Of a stretch of DNA of 64,000 bases, positions 56,794 through 64,000 are shown piece by piece. The number at the start of each line of letters is the position of its first letter. Position 1 is the first letter of the stretch. The notes beneath the pieces are model-generated. The model searched no databases. It saw only the letters and a program-made list of their open reading frames with translations, and was not told the DNA's origin. The DNA lies in contig NC_088322.1 of NCBI RefSeq assembly GCF_910592395.1, positions 3,038,001 through 3,102,000 on the forward strand, in the 5' to 3' direction. Made by a program: the position numbers and the translations under genes. The stretch comes from Lineus longissimus. Its lineage: Eukaryota; Nemertea; Pilidiophora; Heteronemertea; Lineidae.

Positions 56794-58149
56794 ATGGACA
56801 ACGCAGATGAACCTCTTCCGAAGTGAAGAAGGAGTTATTCCGTCACGGAGAAAATTCGGTACCTAGAGGACTTTCAGACAGCCCTTTTGAATGGGACGGT
56901 GGCCAGCATGACGGAATACGCGAACCACTACAAAATATCAATCCACACGTTCAGTAAATGGGACTTACCAAGCTTGGAACGAGGACAACAAGGGAATGAA
57001 GGAGGAAGTAGAAGGGTGAAACCGAAAGATATCGGTTGCTGGCCTCAAGTTGAAAATGAGCTTCATGAATGGTTTCTCCAGCAACGTGAAATACGCCTAC
57101 CCGTCGCCGTACAGGACTTGCAAGAAAAGGCTTTGGAATTCTTCCATGCCTGGTGGGGTGGTCTGACAGATGCCCGGCGAAATGAAATCGTTGAAACAAG
57201 ACTAATCTTACATGATTTTCAAGCCTCGGCTGGATGGGTTGAACTTTTTATGAAGAGAAAACAGATTACCCTGCGTAAAGTGAACAAAAACACTACAACC
57301 CTGCCAGCCGATGCTGCAATACGAATTGAGGTATTCCGCAATGAAGTCACTGGGACTATTGATCAATTCAACATCGCAATGCGATTTATTTTTAACATGG
57401 ACGAAACTTTCATTCTTTTTGACTTTAGACCCATGCACTCGTGTAACCAAAAAGGTGCTGCTTCCATTGACGTACGTACGTCACGATCGAATGTTAAACT
57501 AGGGTGCACTGCGACACTCTGCGTTGCGGCCAGTGGTGATAAGATGCTAGCCCACATAACGTTTCCGCGTCGTGGGTTTGTACGACAGCTAGCAGCCCTT
57601 CAAGCACAAGATTTGCCAGCTAATGTGGTTGTTACATCATCTGCCACAGGATGGGTAAGAAAAGAGACAGCCGAACACTGGATCGAGGAAGTCTATCAAC
57701 CGTACTTAGAGAGGCAGCCAGCAGAGCAGGTTATCTTGATACTGGATCGTTATAGTGTCCATCGGTCTGAAGACTTCGGTATGCGAATAACAGAGCTAGG
57801 TGGAATCATGCACTTTGTACCAGCAGGGTGTACATCATTGGTCCAGCCCCTAGACGTTGCAGTTATGAAATCGTTCAAGTCCAACGCACGTAAGGAGTGG
57901 AAGTCGTGGAAAACGCAGCATACCAACGCAGCAGGACAATGCAACCGTATTGAACTAAATGATGTTGTCACCATTGTCAGTAACGCCTGGGACGCTGTAA
58001 CCCCCCAAGTGATTGAAAGCGGGTTTGAAGCATCCCTCCGCATGGGCGAAATTGAAGGAGGACCACTTCCTCAACTGGACGAAGAAGAGGAAGATGGCAT
58101 GGCATTCATCGATTTGCTTGACTATGAAGATGTGGGCCTACAGGAATAA
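56794..58149 (+). pseudogene. pogo-type transposase (DDE_1), one early stop
   Basis: The likely original start is ATG 56794 (MDNADEPLPK), followed by TGA at 56824-56826. The same frame is then open for 440 codons. An N-terminal psq-like helix-turn-helix (YSVTEKIRYLEDFQTALLNG ... YKISIHTFSKW) is followed by a CENP-B-type DNA-binding segment (VENELHEWFLQQREIRLPV ... SAGWVELFMKRKQITLRK). The DDE_1 core has catalytic D in FNMDETFILF (about 203), D in ILILDRYSVH (about 318) and D in SLVQPLDVAVMKSF (about 354), spaced DD35D. The tail is acidic. Except for the single stop the protein looks complete. An ATG after the stop could still give a protein lacking part of the first HTH. Confidence 0.85.
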
Positions 58150-58162
58150 GAAACTGTACTTA

Positions 58163-58525
58163 TGCAAGTATCAATTCGTGTCTTGTACCCCCCCTCCTCA
58201 AGGGTACGACACCTTATCACCCTATAACGACATCTTAAGGCTCAAGCATCACCCTTTTTTCACCAAGGCTACTTTTTTTTCGTCAAGACATCACCATCAA
58301 CAATATATCAGTTGTCACCATCATATAAAGTAACCGGACTAATTTTACTGGGTAAGGCTGTATGTTCGACAAGACATCGACACATTAGCATCCTTATTCT
58401 TTCCAGCTTCGCCAAATTTTCACTGAAGGAAATATAAACACTACTCAAGCATCGGCAAAGATTAGTGGTGATAGCTCAACTACCCTTGAGGAGGGGGGGT
58501 ACAAGAAACGAATTGATACTTGCAT
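58163..58525. mobile_element. 363-bp MITE in the pogo 3' UTR
   Basis: Ends TGCAAGTATCAATTCGT and, inverted, ACGAATTGATACTTGCA (with one mismatch). The arms extend about 43 bp through tcttgtaccccccctcctcaaggg. It is flanked by TTA (58160-58162 and 58526-58528), a TWA target as used by PIF/Harbinger-type MITEs. It lies a few bases after the transposase stop and is noncoding. Confidence 0.85.
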
Positions 58526-59169
58526 TAGAAGCTACTAAAGATTGGATTAAATTTGCCAGTGACAACTCGCAAAAGAATGAAAAGGTTTGCTCAGTCCAAA
58601 GTTGGTGTCCTTTTCACTTGTTCTAAAGTGTGAGTGAAAATACGTATTGAATTTCAAACAGACCTGCATCCTCTAACTGAACGCCATTTTCACTTTTTGA
58701 GTGGTCTCTGGCAGACCGAGAGTGTAGCGGGGAATCCACGGTCACTTCGCTTGCGATGGCGTTGTGACGCGCTTGCGGTAGTTAAAATAAGCTGGCATCA
58801 GCAGCGTTGAGCCGTTCATTTCAATCATTTTGTTCCATCGCAAGCTTGCGCGACGCCGACGCAAGTTAAAATCCCGACAGCGGATCCCGCTTAAATTGCA
58901 CTCTTCACTTTTTTGGAAACACCCTGTAGAAAGTCAGAATAAATTGCCTTCAGCCATGCACGGGCATGACTGGGTTCAATTCACCTCTCCTTAAAAAGTC
59001 GAATCTAATTCACAATACCCGAAACCCCAAGCAATGGGTTCATGGCAGAACAACAATTCATCCAATCATGTGAAGAGGGCGGACTTAAATTTAGTATGGG
59101 CCGTTCGTCGTAATCCATGTAGGTAGTCCCTGAAGTTAATGAACCCACCATAAAAAGGCGAAACTAGAG
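58526..59169. other. 3' part of the pogo element, noncoding
   Basis: No open frame of note. It contains gttgcgacgc/gcgtcg-type palindromic words near 58740-58870 and ends in the right inverted repeat. Confidence 0.5.
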
Positions 59170-59285
59170 TATATATATATACGTTTATTTCGTACTCATA
59201 AGGTACAATAGAAGTGCAAGGGTGCGTTACAAAGAAGGGTGCATTACAATTTTGAATATGCAATTTGCCTACCTATGTAGGAAAG

Positions 59286-61017
59286 TCAATTAACACATAG
59301 TTCAAACAGTACCCCATCAATCTCCTCCCTCGTTAAAATATCAAGGCCTGTATCCCTCCCACTCATTAATTCCCTAATTTGACCCGTAACCCTCTTCTGT
59401 TCTTTATTGTCACCACTGTCCCTCTCGCCCTTTACAACATCCCTTGTCATTGAACACTTACTTGGTAGCTCATACCTATCCCACCTGTATTTGGATACTA
59501 AGTAGTTAAAGCTTTTACCAATAGAGGACCGGCTTCCATTCTTAATGATTCCTTTACATAATCTTAAATACCTGTTATTGGACACAAACAAATTTACAAA
59601 ATATTTGATAAAACGCTTTTCAATCTGTGATTGCACTGAAACATCATCTACAATCAGTGGAAGCAGAGCACTGTGTGTTCTATTTGGTAGACATAGTAAT
59701 TTTCTGATACATTTTCTCCATGTAACAAAAACATCTTCAACGCCATTAAAAGAAAGATCCCAGCCCTGATACCCATATAACGACATGCAGTGAGACTTGA
59801 ATAACTGGTACTCGACAGGATAGCTCGCAAATCTAAATTGTGAAATTAGAATATTAGTTCTTTTAGTAAGATCATTAACGGCAGTCTGAATCCTACTCTT
59901 CATAGTTGACTGCCCCAGAAGACTGCCAAGATGAATTTCATACGGAGAAGGCCGAAGTATCGCCCCTTGAAAATAAACCTCAACAGCAACATCCCCAGTG
60001 TCTCCAAAATTGAGAAAATACTTTTAGTTGCATTGAAAGTAATCATATACTCTATAGAGTACAGAGACGCAACTCCTAGCATCTTATTTAAAGCATAAAC
60101 CGTTGGGGCCAAAATCACCACGTCATCCGCATATGCAAAAGCTCCGACAAAGTACGTTCCAATGTAACACCCGACCTCAGACTTAGCAAGCGCAAACAGA
60201 AGTTCATCCAGGTAAATGCTAAATAAAACTGGTGACAACACACCCCCTGTTTGATTCCATTTCTTGCGGTAAACTCATTAGACATGTGATTTCCCCATTT
60301 AACCCTTATCTTCTGATTGGTGTACAAATTTGCTAAAAACCGAGCTGCCAATGGGCACAACCCCTTACGCAACAGCAAGCGAAAAAGCTTGATGTATTGA
60401 ACCGTGTTGAAAGCCTTGGATGCATCAATCATCACGCAATATACATTTGTATCTTGCCTATTAAAGTACTCTATAACCTCGTTTATAACGGTACTACAGT
60501 TGGCCGTTGATAGACCCTCTTTAAAACCAAATTGCCCATCAGATGTCGACAGAACATTCCTATATTTATACAGAAAAAAGTAATCCAAAATTTTACCCAA
60601 AATGCTGCTAAGCGAGATCCCCCTGTAATTATCCGACGACGTAACCGATTTTCTGGGGTTCTTGGGTATAGGTACAACCGTTGTTTTGGCGAAATCGCCG
60701 ACACAACACCCATGATTAACCATCGAAGAAAGTAACAACAACACCATGACCTTCAGTCTATTTCCCCCATGAACAAAGTGATCAGATTAAAGCCCAGAAA
60801 TACTATCACTCTTGCCACTTTTCAGATTCTTCATGGCCCTGACCACATCGTCATAAGTAATAACATGATCATCAGCACAGACGCCCTTACAACACTTCTC
60901 CCGAACACCACTGTTGATATCCTGGATCAACCTCTCCATATCACCATCATCATATGATACAGAGTTGTATACCCGTTTAAACTTGTCAGAGAATAGGTTA
61001 CAAATAGCCTCTGGTCC
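59286..61017 (-). pseudogene. LINE reverse transcriptase and C-terminal region
   Basis: Minus strand. RT motifs in order: VVPIPKNPRKSVTSSDNYRG, ISLSSILGKILDYF, FGFKEGLSTANC, YCVMIDASKAFNTV, NGIKQGV (frameshift near 60240), then FAYADDVVILAP (catalytic YADD, about 60115-60150). After another shift near 59903 comes the C-terminal region: RTNILISQFRFAS, YQLFKSHCMSLYGYQGWDLS, WRKCIRKLLCLPNRTHSALL. It ends EIDGVLFELCVN with stop at 59286. At least four lesions make it dead. Confidence 0.88.
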
Positions 61018-62057
61018 TTATACATCATCCATGGTATTAGGTAGAACGCCATTTCCCTTACAAACTTTTCGTACCTCCTTCCAAAACTCTTTGCCACTTT
61101 TATTTTCCATCTTTGTGGCTAATTTGTCTGAAGCTGATTTTTCTTTATTATATTTTACCCTTCTCACAACATAGTGATATGCTGCCCTAGTCCTGCGTCG
61201 TATGTCTGCGACCACCCAATTGTGGGGCCGTCCATTCTCAACCCAAATAGTATGCCAGAAAATGGCTTTTTCCCTGTGCACCTTCACCTGATCATTCCAG
61301 TCTGCTATTCCCTTTGAACACTTAGCATTGTTCTTTGGGACCATAACCCTGCCAGCATTGAGACACGCATCGATTATGCTATTATGAAAAGCTTCAATTT
61401 CATCTTGATGCGTCTTACAAAAAAAATTTCTACAATTAATAGCCCCCACAGGTATAACAACCCGACTCAACAATTCATCCAGAAAATTCCGATAATTTTC
61501 AATATCTTCGGCTTTCGCCTTTTCCCAGGAAATATCCTGTCCACGTGCTTCAGTCTTGGGACAATCCCGTGTATTGCACGGGACATTCAGACCAAGATGC
61601 AGACTGGAATGATCAGACAAGTTGTGCCCACTGTGTACGACCTCATAATAGTTAATACGTGTATACACACTCTCAGAAACTAAAAAATGATCAATCAAAG
61701 ATCAACATCCGTTTGCCTTACTTTCATAATCAACTCTGGCTAACTGGTGATCTAATGCGAAAAAGAGATTTTCTTCACGCACAAATTCCAAGAGCGCCAA
61801 TATATGCTGTGAGTTTAACCTAGACAGCTCAGTGTTCAGGTCGCCCCCAACGATAACATACGGAGTTTCATAAGCATGCAGAAATGCCGATGTTTCCATT
61901 GAAATGTTTTGAAATTCTATTACATTTTGCTGACCCCCACTATCCGTGGGCATGTACATATTAATTAATAAAATGTAGTTATCTAACTCATCAACCATAA
62001 TCTTGACCGCACAAACTCTCTTCGAATCGAAATCCACCGGGGTGACAACCCCTTTAA
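61018..62057 (-). pseudogene. LINE endonuclease (APE) and linker to RT
   Basis: Minus strand. It starts within the endonuclease (KGVVTPVDFDSKRVCAVKIM), then LLINMYMPTDSGG, PYVIVGGDLNTELSRL (catalytic DxN), a TGA at about 61702, then LIDHFLVS and HSGHNLSDHSSLHLGL (SDH motif). The linker IADWNDQVKVHREKAIFWH and GKEFWKEVRKVCKGNG precede the RT. The stop at 61702 and another at 61018 show decay. The enzyme nicks target DNA to prime reverse transcription. Confidence 0.85.
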
Positions 62058-62927
62058 ATGTGGTTCCAGAAACAGACCTTGAAGATGGTTCCCCCGAGAC
62101 TGAGTTCTGCATTCCATGGAGCAGGTTCCCAAAGGCAGTCATGAAACATTGCAAGCGTGGCATTAGGCCAACACCAAGCGAGAGACGTGAATTGATCAGT
62201 TTAATCAGTGGTGACATGATTGCGCTGGGTTGCCCCAAACGTGCGACCATTAAACGAGTTGCGAAGAGTATTGTCGCAAAGTACCCAGACTCATTGGAGG
62301 ATAAGAACACAGACGGGAGGAGACTGGGTAATGGATATCAGTCGCTCTTTACAAAGTTAGAAAATAAGATATACAATGAAGGTCAGAAGAAAAGACGGCT
62401 ACAGAGACAAAGTGAACTAAAAACAGGAGAGGCACCCAAACGGAATGCCCAAGATGATGACAATAAAGATCGATATGGTTGCATTGAACATCAGTGGAAG
62501 CCAAAGATGCCTGAGGGAGAAATGATCCAAACTCAAGAAGAGAAGAAGGGTACCTTAAAAAGCTTTGGTCCTGAATATGATTCAAAAGAAGTCACCCGCC
62601 TGATGAGTGAGACCTACTTTCTGCAACGGAAGAATATATGCGAGAACTCAACGGTGAAAGAACTGATGGTAGAGTGGCCATTCCTTTTCAAGTACGAATG
62701 TCTTTCAGTACACTTCGAACATCTAACAGGTGTCAAGATTGATTCGGCCTATAAAGAATCGCTCGTTGCCCGCAATAAGGGTTTCAGGATTTGGGAATTC
62801 CTGAGCTCAACTGCATCTGGTTCGAAGAAATCCAACAAACTGAAGACTTGGATTTCACTGGTAAAGGATGAGGTTAAAGCAACTAAGAATATCCAACCAC
62901 AGTGCCAGGCGGTGATACTCATGCTTA

Positions 62928-63058
62928 GGCACCTTCCCCATAGAGGTATACGGTATACTACACTATACGCGAACAATGGCTTCATAAAGGGTGCATGACC
63001 ATGAAACTATTGTTCGCATATAGTATAGTGTAGGGTATAGCTCTATGGAATAGGTGCC
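62928..63058. mobile_element. 131-bp hairpin MITE inserted in a coding exon
   Basis: Arms of about 58 bp (62928-62986 and 63000-63058) are near-complementary: GGCACCTTCCCCATAGAGGT against its inverse atagctctatggaataggtgcc, and acactatacgcgaacaatgg against actattgttcgcatatagtatagtgt. The loop is about 13 nt. TTA flanks both sides (62925-62927 and 63059-63061). Removing it with one TTA rejoins the exon in frame (ILML then MHYFEED). Confidence 0.9.
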
Positions 63059-63108
63059 TTATGCATTACTTTGAAGAAGATGAGGGCGTACTCTTCCACT
63101 TCTATGGA

Positions 63109-63926
63109 GTAAGTAATATTCATGCATTTCTTATGCCTGACTCCATAGTCAACCTAGGACATGTATACATAAGCTACGTGTTCTGTAACTGCTCCTGCAT
63201 GCAGGCCATCCATACACTGCGGGCAAAAATGATAATGCCTAATTTCTATGACCCAGCCCCTGGTAAGCAAAAGTCATAAAATTATGTTCACCAGCCCATA
63301 TTTATGAAGGAAACCTGGAATGTAAATATGTAAAGCAAGAAAATTAGCGATATTGAATTACTTTACTTCCAGGTCACTGGTAACAGAGAGGCTGTTGAAA
63401 AGGACGGAGATAAACCCGAGACACCATTCATTGCAATCATTGGTAAGTGTATATAAACAATGATTTAAGTTCATATAGTCTATTACAATCCACTAGAAAT
63501 TTGGGAAAGTATGTGAGGGATGCATGATGACTTACTAGTAAGACTCGCAAGCCAGTCGGTGTCCTCACTCTGCCGTCACTCTATGCTCCTCACAGGACTG
63601 GCACATTGAGCATTCACCACGGCTTGAATCACAACAACCACAACTCTGGTATAGTGCCAGCTTGCTATGCCACTTAGCAGATCAAATGCCGCTTCTTGAA
63701 TAGCCAGCCTTTTCATTGGCTCAAAAAAAGTGTTGTGGTAAGCTGGTGTGACTTTGTTCATTGAGGATCTTTTTCCTTCTACGGTAGTTTAATATGGAAA
63801 ACTTCCATCACATTTGTATGGTCTTGATAGGAAGTAATGCACGCCAAATATATGGACAATTGTGTGTGGTATAAAACATGAAAATAATTTATATTCTTGC
63901 TGTTCCTTTGTCATTTTATTACCCAG
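63109..63926 (+). other. Introns of the right-edge gene
   Basis: Two introns, 63109-63372 and 63443-63926, around the 70-bp exon 63373-63442. Both have GT-AG ends. No other feature seen. The minus-strand frame 63576-63761 is not supported. Confidence 0.55.
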
Positions 63927-64000
63927 TAAGTTGGGTGCTTTCTACTTGGCTCTACTATATGGATGCTGAAAGGATATTCCCTGATTCAGATGCAGGTGAA

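Larger units (their letters stand above)
56291..59169 (+). mobile_element. pogo/Tigger-like transposon, 2.88 kb
   Basis: Ends CTCTAGTTTTGCCTTTTTAT (56291) and ATAAAAAGGCGAAACTAGAG (to 59169). The inverted repeats are 29 bp with one mismatch and continue to GGTGGGTTC. TA flanks both sides, the Tc1/mariner-type target. It sits in the TA-rich tail of the minus-strand LINE. It carries a single transposase gene on the plus strand and a MITE in its 3' UTR. Confidence 0.9.
59170..62057 (-). mobile_element. 5'-truncated APE-type LINE, minus strand
   Basis: It runs 62057 to 59170 on the minus strand plus a few TA bases at 56286-56290 left of the pogo insertion. The host exon is duplicated as ATGT (56282-56285 and 62058-62061). 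The 5' end is truncated inside the endonuclease. The 3' end is gaaataaac followed by a TA repeat, with AATAAA as a possible polyadenylation signal. It belongs to the same family as the plus-strand LINE at 3.36-43.99 kb. Confidence 0.88.
56201..64000 (+). pseudogene. Multi-exon gene distantly like SAMD3-like proteins, main exon split by transposons
   Basis: Main exon pieces: 56201-56285 (acceptor tatctttcag), 62062-62927 and 63062-63108 (donor gtaagt). After removal of the LINE (ATGT duplication) and the 131-bp MITE (TTA duplication) they form one open frame. Later exons are 63373-63442 and 63927 to the window edge, all in phase. Content: SRFPKAVMKHCKRGIRPTPS, KRATIKRVAKSIVAKYPDSL, LGNGYQSLFTKLENKIYNEGQ, a basic-acidic linker, then YFLQRKNICENSTVKELMVE and WPFLFKYECLSVHFEHLTGV. 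The final exons read TPFIAII and WVLSTWLYYMDAERIF. Fish and invertebrate SAMD3-like proteins share this order (KxIVxKYPxL, W..L...., RR....xNxxxxxxxxEYPxL). Function is unknown, and the name rests on memory. With the insertions present the transcript would be disrupted unless they are spliced out. Confidence 0.6.

Overview
The window is metazoan DNA, most likely from a marine invertebrate. Its genes have GT-AG introns, there are no bacterial-style operons, and the repeats are typical animal ones: BEL/Pao, APE-type LINEs, THAP, pogo, Helitron-like elements and MITEs. Recurrent taggcctat and tacatgtac words fit a marine deuterostome or spiralian, but the species cannot be named from the sequence. 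Almost everything is mobile DNA. Only a THAP-domain gene (53.2-54.5 kb) and a gene distantly resembling the SAMD3-like family (56.2-64.0 kb) look like possible cellular genes.

The dominant structure is a set of nested insertions whose order can be read from target-site duplications (TSDs). An old APE-type LINE (3.36-3.71, 38.79-39.08 and 43.74-43.99 kb) was split by a BEL/Pao retrotransposon (3714-38789, TSD CTACG, LTRs of 733 and 721 bp). It was split again by an Academ-like DNA transposon (39076-43735, TSD AAT). The BEL gag was broken by a 24.6-kb element with long terminal inverted repeats (4931-29509, TSD TTGA). The left inverted repeat of that element was then split by a 5.55-kb DNA transposon (5192-10745, TSD TAA) carrying a structurally intact nine-exon DDE transposase on the minus strand. 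The BEL 3' region received a MITE (34553-37603, TSD TAA), which itself carries a three-copy array of an unusual element with GAGAC...GTCTC ends.

The 24.6-kb element holds the most interesting coding content. It has a decayed but readable Helitron-type replication protein (HUH nuclease with paired tyrosines), a PIF1-type helicase and a C-terminal GIY-YIG nuclease (14.3-20.2 kb). A separate spliced gene of unknown function with a proline/glutamine-rich tail follows (21.5-23.0 kb). It also contains copies of dispersed noncoding repeats, including one whose 3' end is a perfect hairpin of the Helentron type.

In the right third (44-64 kb), a second Helentron-like noncoding element (47.86-51.27 kb), a palindromic MITE and low-complexity DNA precede the THAP gene. 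The SAMD3-like exon at the right edge has been split by a 5'-truncated LINE (minus strand, TSD ATGT), whose TA-rich tail holds a pogo transposon (56291-59169, TSD TA), which in turn holds a 363-bp MITE (TSD TTA). The same exon is split again by a 131-bp hairpin MITE (TSD TTA). Removing the insertions leaves a continuous reading frame through the exon.
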